The notes: generated by a model from the letters alone, not told the origin. 18,556 nucleotides of DNA from Candidatus Saccharimonadota bacterium (GCA_030527565.1 JAUNAO010000009.1:1-18556); one strand, 5' to 3'; positions 7,790 through 14,141 are shown, counted from the first letter of the stretch. Program-made: numbers and translations.

Positions 7790-8351
7790 CAATTAATGGT
7801 CCACCAGCCTCCATCTCGTCATCTCCGCCATAAATCTCCCTATAAAGTTCCATATACAAGTCGCGATAACGCTCTGTTGTCTCCCCACTCTCCAGCTCAC
7901 CATGAATAAGCCACATCGTATCATAATACTGTAGAAGATCTAGCCCCCTAAGTTCCCCCACATCAATCTCCTCCGCCAAAGCCAAAGCCTCAGCCGCCCT
8001 ATCATTATTCACGTAGCAATTAATCTTCGTAATATAAATATAAAACTCTAGTTTTGTCCCCTTATATTCCTCGAGTTTCTTATCTAAAAACTGAATCGCC
8101 TCCTCAAACGGCATATCATAAATATCATTCCGAATCGCAAGAACAATGTCCCACTCTTCATCACTCAATCCCCCATCCGAAACCATACTTGTATCCGAAT
8201 CTCCATTCTGCCCCCCCATCCCGCGCGCTATCAAGATCCCCACAATCAGCGCAACAACTAAAGCCAACGCAACCGACAAAACGACAATCCAAACCCTCCC
8301 CAGATCTCGCCGCCTCGTCACCCCTGCCGATTTTGCCTCGCTTTTATCCAT
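7761..8351 (-). CDS. membrane-anchored helical-repeat (TPR-like) protein, unknown function
   Basis: This is a 196-aa protein with a short basic cytoplasmic N terminus, one membrane helix (about residues 19-43, VWIVVLSVALALVV) and an acidic outer part made of alpha helices. The stretch FEEAIQFLDKKLEEY... AAEALALAEEIDV (about 81-129) looks like two TPR-type helix pairs, and the C-terminal tail is Glu/Asp-rich. It is not assigned to a named family. It opens the operon, its last 29 bases overlap the start of the giant surface protein, and it is therefore a good candidate for a partner or secretion helper of that protein. The start is fixed by an extended -10 six bases upstream. Confidence 0.85.
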   Translation of the reverse strand: MDKSEAKSAGVTRRRDLGRVWIVVLSVALALVVALIVGILIARGMGGQNGDSDTSMVSDGGLSDEEWDIVLAIRNDIYDMPFEEAIQFLDKKLEEYKGTKLEFYIYITKINCYVNNDRAAEALALAEEIDVGELRGLDLLQYYDTMWLIHGELESGETTERYRDLYMELYREIYGGDDEMEAGGPLIDESEYSGQE

Positions 8352-8357
8352 GCTTCT

Positions 8358-8366
8358 ATTTTAGCA
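8358..8366 (-). promoter_or_regulatory. extended -10 promoter of the TPR-like/surface protein operon (leaderless)
   Basis: The minus strand reads TGC-TAAAAT, six bases, then ATG at 8351. No convincing -35 is seen at 17 bases (TAGAAA), so it would rely on the extended -10. Confidence 0.65.
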
Positions 8367-8389
8367 TAAACGCGAATCTTTTTCTACAA

Positions 8390-8818
8390 TTACACCCGCT
8401 CAACTTTCACCATCGCCGCGCGCAAAACTTCCCCATCATAAAAATACCCAGGCCGAAGCGTCTCTGAAATCACCTCTTTCTCGCCCTCACCTTCCGCAAA
8501 AACCGCCTCATGCACATCCGGATTAAACTCAACCCCCGCCTCAGACGAAATCTTTGCAAGCCCAAGCTCCTTCAAACTCTTCTCTAGGCTCTTCTCTAAC
8601 GGCCCTAATTCCTTATATGCCGAAAACGCTCGATCCAAATCATCAAGTAAAGGCAAAATCTTAAACACCGTCGCGAGTTTCGCCGCATTTTTCTCATTTT
8701 CCTTCTGCAACTCAACCTGCTTCCGGAAATTCTCAAAATCCGCCCGCGTCCGTTGTAAATCCGCGAGTAACTCCCCGTTTTTCTGCTCTAATTCAACAAT
8801 TTTGTCCTCTTTTTTCAT
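8390..8818 (-). CDS. grpE: nucleotide exchange factor GrpE
   Basis: GrpE releases ADP from the chaperone DnaK in the cytoplasm. The 142-aa product is short (E. coli has 197) but has the expected order: an N-terminal coiled coil (about residues 5-50), ADFENFRKQ, the ILPLLDDLDRA helix, and the beta-domain signature EFNPDVHEAVF followed by RPGYFYDGEVLRAAMVKV. The acidic N-terminal extension of many homologues is missing. It follows hrcA with a four-base ATGA overlap and has a strong Shine-Dalgarno GGAGG (8826-8830) seven bases before its ATG, in contrast to the leaderless first genes of operons. dnaK and dnaJ do not follow here. Confidence 0.96.
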   Translation of the reverse strand: MKKEDKIVELEQKNGELLADLQRTRADFENFRKQVELQKENEKNAAKLATVFKILPLLDDLDRAFSAYKELGPLEKSLEKSLKELGLAKISSEAGVEFNPDVHEAVFAEGEGEKEVISETLRPGYFYDGEVLRAAMVKVERV

Positions 8819-9540
8819 AAAATTTCCTCCAATGTTTTACCTGCGTGTTTAACTAGTCCCATCACCCGCGAATAATTTTGTCGCGTCGGGCCCAAAACCC
8901 CAATATAACTCCGATCCGAAAATGGCGACCGGAATTTCGAAATAATCAGCGACACTTCCGAATTCTTCCCGATCGGATTCTCATGTCCAATAAAGATATT
9001 TAACGCTTCGCCAGGCGCCGCCTCCCTTAGCCACGGCTCTAAATTATCGAGCAGCTTCGCCACCGCCTGCACTCTACGCGTATCAACAAATTCCGGCTGT
9101 GTAAATAATTTCGAAATCCCCGCAAGATAAAGTTGCCCGCCAATCGTCGCAAGCCCCAAATTCCCCGTTAACTCGACCAACGCATCAACCGCCCCTCGAA
9201 TCGCCGCATCCGCCCGCGATTGCGAAGAGACCCGAACTTTTAAAGCATGCGTCCCCCGTTCAAGCGAAGCCCCGCTATTCTCTCGAACCACATCCCGCCC
9301 ATCATTTTCCAAAGAATTCACATACAACCGATACCCAGCATCCGTCGGCACTCGCCCCGCCGAAGTATGTGGTTGCGCAATCAAACCAAGCGACTCCAAC
9401 CGCGCCATTTCCGCCCTTATCGTTGCCGGAGAAACCCCAAAAAGTTTTGCCATCGTCACACTCCCAACCGGCGCCGCCGTTTCCGCATATTCCTCAATAA
9501 TTTGATAAAGAATTTGCCTTTGCCGCTCTGTCATTTCCAT
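8815..9540 (-). CDS. hrcA: heat-inducible transcription repressor HrcA (short form)
   Basis: HrcA binds CIRCE operators and represses chaperone genes until heat shock. The N terminus is a typical winged helix (TERQRQILYQIIEEY, about residues 4-18, then VSPATIRAEMARLESLGLI and the wing HTSAGRVPTDAGYRLYV). The rest (about 85-241) matches the GAF-like core only loosely, and at 241 aa it is about 100 residues shorter than the usual ~340. The open frame extends to a GTG at 9564, but that GTG lies within the CIRCE element. The ATG at 9540 is exactly six bases after a TATAAT and is the better start. It forms an operon with grpE and is very probably self-regulated. Confidence 0.95.
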   Translation of the reverse strand: MEMTERQRQILYQIIEEYAETAAPVGSVTMAKLFGVSPATIRAEMARLESLGLIAQPHTSAGRVPTDAGYRLYVNSLENDGRDVVRENSGASLERGTHALKVRVSSQSRADAAIRGAVDALVELTGNLGLATIGGQLYLAGISKLFTQPEFVDTRRVQAVAKLLDNLEPWLREAAPGEALNIFIGHENPIGKNSEVSLIISKFRSPFSDRSYIGVLGPTRQNYSRVMGLVKHAGKTLEEIL

Positions 9541-9546
9541 ATCATA

Positions 9547-9575
9547 ATTATAAAAAATTAGCACTCAGATGTCAA
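9547..9575 (-). promoter_or_regulatory. consensus promoter of hrcA-grpE (leaderless)
   Basis: The minus strand has a perfect TTGACA (9570-9575), a 17-base spacer, and a perfect TATAAT (9547-9552), then six bases to the ATG at 9540. The -35 lies inside the CIRCE element, so bound HrcA would block RNA polymerase directly. Confidence 0.85.
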
Positions 9576-9584
9576 GTGTGCTAA
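9558..9584. promoter_or_regulatory. CIRCE operator (HrcA binding site)
   Basis: TTAGCACTC, nine bases, GTGTGCTAA. This matches the known CIRCE consensus TTAGCACTC-N9-GAGTGCTAA with one mismatch. It covers the -35 and part of the spacer of the hrcA promoter. A second copy of the right half-site (AAGTGTGCTA) occurs at 9606-9615 over the divergent promoter. Confidence 0.93.
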
Positions 9585-9590
9585 ACTACC

Positions 9591-9619
9591 TTGACTTTTT
9601 TCGCAAAGTGTGCTATAAT
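9591..9619 (+). promoter_or_regulatory. strong upstream promoter toward the adenylate-kinase-like gene
   Basis: TTGACT (9591-9596), a 17-base spacer, and extended -10 TGC-TATAAT (9611-9619). The start would be near 9626, giving a leader of about 55 bases. The -10 overlaps a repeat of the CIRCE half-site, so HrcA might also touch this promoter. Confidence 0.8.
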
Positions 9620-9628
9620 AGAAATATA

Positions 9629-9661
9629 GGGGCGTGAAATCCCCGCTCTACTGGATTTTTT
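9629..9661 (+). promoter_or_regulatory. leader with two mutually exclusive hairpins
   Basis: GGGG (9629-9632) can pair with CCCC (9641-9644). AAATCC (9637-9642) can pair with GGATTT (9653-9658), which is followed by more T residues. The two stems share 9641-9642 and cannot both form. The second resembles a weak attenuator. No known riboswitch class is recognised. Confidence 0.35.
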
Positions 9662-9663
9662 CA

Positions 9664-9672
9664 TGCTATAAT
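9664..9672 (+). promoter_or_regulatory. second, proximal extended -10 promoter of the adenylate-kinase-like gene
   Basis: TGC-TATAAT is followed by nine bases and ATG at 9682. Transcription from here would leave only zero to three bases before the start codon. No -35 is apparent. Confidence 0.55.
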
Positions 9673-9681
9673 GAACTTATC

Positions 9682-10317
9682 ATGGATGAAAAAATCACCA
9701 TCATCAAAAACTGGCTCGGCACCGGTTCTATCAATATCTTCGGACTCCCAATGTCTGGTAAAGACACTCAAGGCGTTCGCCTCGCCGAAGCTCTTGGTGC
9801 AAAATTTCTCTCTTCCGGAATTATCATCCGCGCAAAAGAAGAAGAAACAAAACAAAGCCTAACTGGTAACGGAGCGCTCATCCCGACCAACATTTTCTAC
9901 GATTGGGTCCTTCCATATTTCGAGCGCGCAGATCTCCGCGATTTTCCCCTCGTTCTCTCTTCAATTGGTCGCTGGTATGGCGAAGAATCCGTCGTGATGT
10001 CTGCCGCCGCTGGCGCTGGACATGATATTAAAGCCGTTATTCTCTTAAATATCTCCGAAGCCGATGTTGAAACTCGTTTTGAAGCCGCTAAAATTCTTGA
10101 CGATCGTGGCGGACGCGCTGACGATAAAGACGTCGCAACCTTTAGAACTCGACTCGAAGAATTCCGCACAAAAACCATGCCAGTCATCAACCACTATCAC
10201 GACCTCGATCTTCTCATCACCGTTAACGGCGACCAGTCCCGCGACGCCGTCTTCATAGAAATTATCGAAAAACTTTATGAAAAGGCTCTTAGCGAGACCG
10301 CCGAAAAATCCGCTTAA
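9682..10317 (+). CDS. adenylate kinase-like nucleoside monophosphate kinase
   Basis: This is a 211-aa cytoplasmic P-loop kinase that probably moves phosphate from ATP to AMP or another NMP. The Walker A loop is GLPMSGKDTQG (about residues 20-30; most adenylate kinases have GPPGAGKGTQ). Further family marks are FLSSGIIIR (like STGDLLR, NMP-binding Arg), a short lid, and DDRGGRADDKDVATFRTRLEEFRTKTMPVINHY near the C terminus, which matches the R-x-DD ... RL ... PVI-x-Y pattern. The open frame reaches a GTG at 9634, but that lies in the leader hairpin, and the ATG at 9682 gives the normal N terminus. Its last 29 bases overlap the convergent surface-protein gene. The exact nucleotide substrate is not certain. 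Confidence 0.9.
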   Translation: MDEKITIIKNWLGTGSINIFGLPMSGKDTQGVRLAEALGAKFLSSGIIIRAKEEETKQSLTGNGALIPTNIFYDWVLPYFERADLRDFPLVLSSIGRWYGEESVVMSAAAGAGHDIKAVILLNISEADVETRFEAAKILDDRGGRADDKDVATFRTRLEEFRTKTMPVINHYHDLDLLITVNGDQSRDAVFIEIIEKLYEKALSETAEKSA

Positions 10318-11710
10318 AGAATCGACAAATCTCCCGCCTAAATTCATACAAAACATAAAGCGCCCCAACCCCAATCACCCCAAGTACAACATACAGCGCC
10401 ACAAAACTCGATTCCTCCTCATACTCCTCCGGCTCGATCGAATAACTCGCGCCCGTGTTTTCTTTAATTTTTCGGCAACGATTCGTCTCCGGATTCAACT
10501 CATACCCCTCCTTACAAGTTTTCGCCTCCGTAACCTGAATCTTCCGGCATCTCCCAGTCAGCGGATTTAAATAATACCCCGCCTCACAAGTTTTTTCTTC
10601 AACACTTGTTACTTTTACACAATTTCCCGTCTCCGGATTAATCACTTTCCCAACTTCACAAGTCTTATATTCCTGATAATTATTCGGCTCGCCCGCCGTC
10701 GGCGCATATGTCACATGCCAAAGTTCCGTGCCATCTCCACCATACCCCACCATCGCCCAGCTCGTCCCTTTTCGCTGCCCATTCGGATATTCCAACCGAT
10801 CAACAACTTCCCCATCGACGTCGATAATCTCCAAAACATTCGATGTTGTTGGATTTTTCGTCATTTTAAAATCATTGAGCTCTCGCACAAAATATTTTTC
10901 TGCCGAAACAATCCCCGCTAAATCATAATATTTATTTTTGTATTTTATCTTACAACCATTCAGCAAAATCTGCTCCGACCCCGCATTATATAATTCTATA
11001 AATTGCTCACTTTGCAACGTTTCGTAATAACTTAAAATTTCCGAAAATTGCAAATTTCTACACTGCGCTGCTATAGCATCTTCGCCGTACCCATCATCTG
11101 GCTCTTCTTCCGGCTCATCGACCCGATAATTCTCCGCCTTAAATTCCGGCTCATATTTCTCAACCATTTTCATCTCTGCCTCGAAACTTTCTCGCCATAA
11201 AATCATCGGCTCCTTCGACGAAAATGCCTTGAAACAATCTTCCTTTCCTGACCAACAAACTTCATCAATTATTTCTTCGCCTCTCCTCAAAGTTAAAGGC
11301 CCAGCCTTCATCGCCAAAGTTTTTGTATAATTCACGTTAGCCAGTTCACTCCCAGGCGAACTGGCTAATCTGAGAAGGATAGTCTCGCCAGCAAGAAAAC
11401 TGTGCTCGGGAAACTCGACTAGCGTTGCCGTTTTCCCGCTCGAATTAGTATAGTCGACAGTTAACCCAGCGAGCGAAATCAATTCGTCGGATTCGCCCAC
11501 CCGACCAATCTCGATCATTTCTCCGACATTCGAAATTCCATCAACCGTATACCCGGGATTAATGGCTCGAATATAAACTTCCGGCTGACTTTCCGGCTGA
11601 ACCGCCGAACCTCCATTCGAAATCGCTCCCGAAAGCGCCGCGAAACTTAAATTTAATAATCCCCCAATCGCCACCGCTCCCACCACCAACCTAAATAAAT
11701 TTTTCTTCAT
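10289..11710 (-). CDS. membrane-anchored surface protein with lamin-tail-like domains and three Cys repeats
   Basis: This is a 473-aa exported protein. Residues 1-25 form a signal peptide (MKKNLFRLVVGAVAIGGLL, AFAAL-like cleavage region). Two beta-rich regions, about 43-160 and 217-345, resemble lamin-tail domains (FIELYNAGSEQILLNGCKI, LEIIDVDGEVVDRLEYP, GTSWAMVG ... W ... PTAGEPNN). Between them is an acidic linker. Then come three repeats with 24-residue period, each C-x2-G-x3-NP-x-T-x2-C (C351/C364, C375/C388, C399/C412). A membrane helix (about 436-456) and a basic cytoplasmic tail (RRE...RRSR) close the protein. It likely acts at the cell surface; the ligand is unknown. The ATG at 11710 follows its -10 by six bases. 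Confidence 0.9.
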   Translation of the reverse strand: MKKNLFRLVVGAVAIGGLLNLSFAALSGAISNGGSAVQPESQPEVYIRAINPGYTVDGISNVGEMIEIGRVGESDELISLAGLTVDYTNSSGKTATLVEFPEHSFLAGETILLRLASSPGSELANVNYTKTLAMKAGPLTLRRGEEIIDEVCWSGKEDCFKAFSSKEPMILWRESFEAEMKMVEKYEPEFKAENYRVDEPEEEPDDGYGEDAIAAQCRNLQFSEILSYYETLQSEQFIELYNAGSEQILLNGCKIKYKNKYYDLAGIVSAEKYFVRELNDFKMTKNPTTSNVLEIIDVDGEVVDRLEYPNGQRKGTSWAMVGYGGDGTELWHVTYAPTAGEPNNYQEYKTCEVGKVINPETGNCVKVTSVEEKTCEAGYYLNPLTGRCRKIQVTEAKTCKEGYELNPETNRCRKIKENTGASYSIEPEEYEEESSFVALYVVLGVIGVGALYVLYEFRREICRFFKRIFRRSR

Positions 11711-11716
11711 GCCGAA

Positions 11717-11745
11717 AACCTAGCACGTCCCCACTAGAAATGCAA
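11717..11745 (-). promoter_or_regulatory. promoter of the lamin-tail-like surface protein (leaderless)
   Basis: The minus strand has TTGCAT (11740-11745), 17 bases, then TGC-TAGGTT (-10 at 11717-11722), and six bases to ATG at 11710. The -10 is weaker than the others in the window, but the spacing is identical. Confidence 0.6.
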
Positions 11746-11754
11746 CCCCCTCCA

Positions 11755-11763
11755 TGTTATAAT
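11755..11763 (+). promoter_or_regulatory. extended -10 promoter of the membrane protein/oxidoreductase operon (leaderless)
   Basis: TGT-TATAAT (TATAAT at 11758-11763), six bases, ATG at 11770. The -35 position (11735-11740) reads TAGAAA. The spacing decides for the start at 11770 rather than the in-frame ATG at 11740. Confidence 0.75.
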
Positions 11764-11769
11764 CTAAAC

Positions 11770-12462
11770 ATGAGCATTTTTACCTCTGTCTCAATTTTGT
11801 TTCTGGCTATGCTTATCCAAGCTTTCTTGCAGCTAACGCCAGGTCTTTTTTCGATTTTTTACCATTCCGCTCTCGCTAAAACTACCCGCAAAAAAGCCGA
11901 CGACCTCGCGCTTTACTATATTCTCGGCGTTGAAGTTTCTCTCGCCATCATCTTTATCGCCATCTTTTTCCTCATGGCCCTTATTTTTACAAATCAATCC
12001 TTTATCACCGGAATTTTCCCATGGCTAATGGCCGGAATTTTTGGCGCCGAAAGCGTTGCGGTCTTTTTCTATTATTTCCGTAAAAAATCCACCGCACTTT
12101 TCCTCCCTCGAAAAGCCGCAAATAGCCTCGCTCTCCGCGCGAAAAATCTTAAAAATCGCTCCGACGCTTTTGTACTCGGATTTATCGCCGCCTTACCTGA
12201 ACTGATTTTTACGATTCCTCTTTTCATGATCGTTTCCTTTGAGATGCTAAAAATTTCCGACTTCCCGAGCTACTTTATCGTTTTCCTCTACATTCTATTT
12301 GCTATCTCTCCACTTTTCCTTATTCGCACTTTTTTCCGTGGCGACCTCAACCTCGCCGACATCCAAAAACTCCGCACTAAAAACCAGCCTTTTTATCGCT
12401 TAATTTTAACAATCGGTTTTCTCCTTCTCGCGCTTCTAATGATTAACTCGGGGCTAATCTAA
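11770..12462 (+). CDS. six-helix integral membrane protein, unknown (LysE/GAP-like topology)
   Basis: This 230-aa protein has six predicted membrane helices at about 4-30, 48-73, 78-103, 133-158, 167-187 and 210-229, with a basic cytoplasmic loop (about 104-132). The halves look related: QLTPGLFSIFYHSALAK in the first and AALPELIFTIPLFMIVS in the second, the kind of internal duplication seen in six-helix transporters of the LysE/GAP or DsbD/CcdA type. No catalytic Cys pair is present, which speaks against DsbD/CcdA. It opens an operon with a 76-aa protein (one-base overlap) and a flavin oxidoreductase, so it may export or take up a compound linked to that enzyme. The family assignment is tentative. 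Confidence 0.85.
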   Translation: MSIFTSVSILFLAMLIQAFLQLTPGLFSIFYHSALAKTTRKKADDLALYYILGVEVSLAIIFIAIFFLMALIFTNQSFITGIFPWLMAGIFGAESVAVFFYYFRKKSTALFLPRKAANSLALRAKNLKNRSDAFVLGFIAALPELIFTIPLFMIVSFEMLKISDFPSYFIVFLYILFAISPLFLIRTFFRGDLNLADIQKLRTKNQPFYRLILTIGFLLLALLMINSGLI

Positions 12463-12692
12463 TGGACGAAAAAACTCTTAGGAAAGAATTAAAGTTTCAC
12501 GCTCGCGGGCTCGAAATTCCCGAAGGTGCCGCTGATATTTTCATTGATCGCGCTGTTTCTGCTGCGAAAAAAACTCTTTCAAAAAAGTCCATCATTACAG
12601 ACGGAGACCTGATTCGCGCAGTTGCAAAAGAACTTAAAAAATACAACCCTGATTTAGCTTATGTTTACGAAAATTATGATAAAATAATATAA
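12462..12692 (+). CDS. small cytoplasmic protein (76 aa), possible ATP-cone-like fold
   Basis: The start overlaps the previous stop by one base (TAATG) and the stop lies two bases before the oxidoreductase ATG, so it is translated inside a tight operon. The product is charged and helical. The end (ITDGDLIRAVAKELKKY and AYVYENY, about residues 45-72) resembles the last helices of ATP-cone domains, which bind (d)ATP in ribonucleotide reductases and NrdR, but the usual N-terminal KRDG strand is absent. The function is unknown; a regulatory or accessory subunit for the neighbouring flavoprotein is only an inference from context. Confidence 0.8.
   Translation: MDEKTLRKELKFHARGLEIPEGAADIFIDRAVSAAKKTLSKKSIITDGDLIRAVAKELKKYNPDLAYVYENYDKII
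12677..12685 (+). promoter_or_regulatory. possible internal extended -10 before the oxidoreductase gene
   Basis: TGA-TAAAAT is followed by nine bases and ATG at 12695, the same distance as at 9664-9672. It lies in the end of the 76-aa gene. An AAGG directly touching the ATG is too close to be a good Shine-Dalgarno. Confidence 0.35.
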
Positions 12693-12694
12693 GG

Positions 12695-14059
12695 ATGGGC
12701 AGGAAATACGATTTTGATTATATTGTAATTGGCAGCGGTCCAGCTGGACGCGCGGCTGCTTTGAATTTAGCAAAAAAGAAAAAGAAAGTAGCAATTGTCG
12801 AAGGTAATGTTTTTGGCGGAGCCGATCTCGCAACCCGCGATCTTCCCTACGCCGTAAATTCTAATTTCGCAAAAACCTTCCTAAAAATCAAAAATTTCCC
12901 TGCAACCGCAACTTCCGATTTTCACTTTAACTTCCCAACCTTAATCTCCCACCAAAATTACGTTACTTCCCTCGCCATAAATGAAGAAAAAAATTTATTT
13001 GCTGAAAAGAATATCACAATCCTAAGCGGCCACGCCCACTTCCTTGATAAAAATACTATCGCAATTAATACCAATCGCTTTACCGCAAAGAATTTTATCA
13101 TCGCAACTGGTAGCAAATTAAAAACCGGCGAGATCTCCGGACTTGATTCCGTCAATTACTTAACCCCAGAAACCGCCCTAAAACTTCCACGCCTTCCAAA
13201 ATGCGCAATTATTGTTGGTGGCGGCAGCACTGGATGCGAAATCGCAAGTTACTACGCTGCGCTTGGTGTAAAAGTTATCATTTTAGAACGTGGCAACCGC
13301 ATTCTTCTCGAAGAAGACAAAGAAGTTTCCGTCGCAATTACGGAGCACTTCACGAGCGACCTTGGAATTATGGTCATCCCGAACGCTCGCGTCGTCGCGC
13401 TCGAACAGGACAGCCTAAGCAAACGCGTCATTTTCGTTTCAAACGGACAAGAAAAATTAGTTCGCGTCGACTGTATCGTTCTTGCGACTGGCTCCGAACC
13501 TTCCCTCGACCTTGGACTCGAGAACGCCGGCGTAAAATACAAGCGCTCTGGCATCCTCGTCGACAAACTTTTCGAAACCACTACAGACAATATCTACGCA
13601 ATTGGCGATTGTATCAATCGCGAAAATTCCTCGACCGAACTCTCCGAATACGAAGCAATGCTTCTCACCTCAAACATCCTAAACAAAACAAAAGCCAGTC
13701 CAAATTACACTGGCTTCATCCGCGAAGTTAACACCCCTCTCGCCGTCGCAACTGTCGGGGCCAACGAGCGGGATCTTATCACACGCGACAAAAAATGTAA
13801 AAAATCCATCATCTATCTAAAAGATTTACCAGCCGGAGATATTGAAAATAAAAGTAGTGGATTTGTTAAAATCTTCGCAAAAGACAATCGCATCATCGGT
13901 GCAACTATCGTTGCTGAAAATGCTGGACTCTTAATCGAGGAACTCGCCCTCGCTATTCGCCAGCGTCTTTCCTTAAATTCAATTGTAGGAACGCCACATC
14001 TCAAAAACAGCGATAATCTCGCAATTCAAATCGCTGTTCGAAAATTAACCGAGAAATAA
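12695..14059 (+). CDS. FAD/NAD(P)-dependent oxidoreductase of the disulfide-reductase family lacking both redox cysteines
   Basis: This 454-aa protein has the layout of dihydrolipoamide dehydrogenase or mercuric reductase: an FAD site IGSGPAG (12-18), NAD-binding IVGGGSTGCE (173-182) with E198 after the second strand (suggesting NADH), a second FAD motif DNIYAIGDC (298-306), and a dimerisation domain from about 340. The active CxxxxC, normally GGTCxxxGC, reads GGADLATRD with D44 and D49 exactly where the cysteines belong. The C-terminal HPTxxE pair reads TPHLKNSD, so the catalytic His is displaced. It cannot be a thiol-disulfide reductase. NAD(P)H:quinone reductase or transhydrogenase-like activity is more plausible, as in actinobacterial relatives that have lost cysteines. 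It is the last gene of its operon. Confidence 0.92.
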   Translation: MGRKYDFDYIVIGSGPAGRAAALNLAKKKKKVAIVEGNVFGGADLATRDLPYAVNSNFAKTFLKIKNFPATATSDFHFNFPTLISHQNYVTSLAINEEKNLFAEKNITILSGHAHFLDKNTIAINTNRFTAKNFIIATGSKLKTGEISGLDSVNYLTPETALKLPRLPKCAIIVGGGSTGCEIASYYAALGVKVIILERGNRILLEEDKEVSVAITEHFTSDLGIMVIPNARVVALEQDSLSKRVIFVSNGQEKLVRVDCIVLATGSEPSLDLGLENAGVKYKRSGILVDKLFETTTDNIYAIGDCINRENSSTELSEYEAMLLTSNILNKTKASPNYTGFIREVNTPLAVATVGANERDLITRDKKCKKSIIYLKDLPAGDIENKSSGFVKIFAKDNRIIGATIVAENAGLLIEELALAIRQRLSLNSIVGTPHLKNSDNLAIQIAVRKLTEK

Positions 14060-14070
14060 TCGAACAACAA

Positions 14071-14108
14071 AAATCAGCGTAAGTTAGGGGGGTAACTTAC
14101 GCTGATTT
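14071..14108. terminator. perfect 16-bp hairpin terminator with a six-base loop
   Basis: AAATCAGCGTAAGTTA pairs perfectly with its complement at 14093-14108 around a GGGGGG loop. On the minus strand the stem is followed by TTTTTGTTGTT, the U-tract of a rho-independent terminator for tRNA(fMet). On the plus strand the U-tract is weaker (ATTTCTATT), but the element may also end the oxidoreductase operon. Confidence 0.9.
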
Positions 14109-14111
14109 CTA

Positions 14112-14129
14112 TTCTGAACTTTTTCAGAA
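14112..14129. other. second small hairpin between tRNA(fMet) and the terminator
   Basis: TTCTGAA (14112-14118) and TTCAGAA (14123-14129) form a seven-base-pair stem with a four-base loop. In the tRNA transcript it lies 12 bases after the CCA end, so it could guide or protect 3' processing. On the plus strand it may add to termination. Confidence 0.5.
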
Positions 14130-14141
14130 CCGTTTAAAACT

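Noticed and set aside
8815..8818. Use of UGA as a sense codon (Gracilibacteria/SR1 code)
   Set aside because: TGA ends hrcA, tpiA and the FtsB-like gene at expected protein ends and overlaps following starts or promoters; no conserved domain needs TGA read-through.
9541..9564. N-terminal extension of hrcA from the GTG at 9564
   Set aside because: That GTG lies inside the CIRCE element and upstream of the expected transcription start; HrcA homologues begin near the TERQR motif. ATG 9540 fits both.
9634..9681. N-terminal extension of the adenylate-kinase-like protein from the GTG at 9634
   Set aside because: The extra 16 residues do not resemble a kinase N terminus and fall in the hairpin leader. 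A -10 lies between this GTG and the ATG at 9682.
11740..11769. Upstream ATG of the six-helix membrane protein
   Set aside because: The -10 of the gene (11758-11763) lies after it, and the segment has no helix character.
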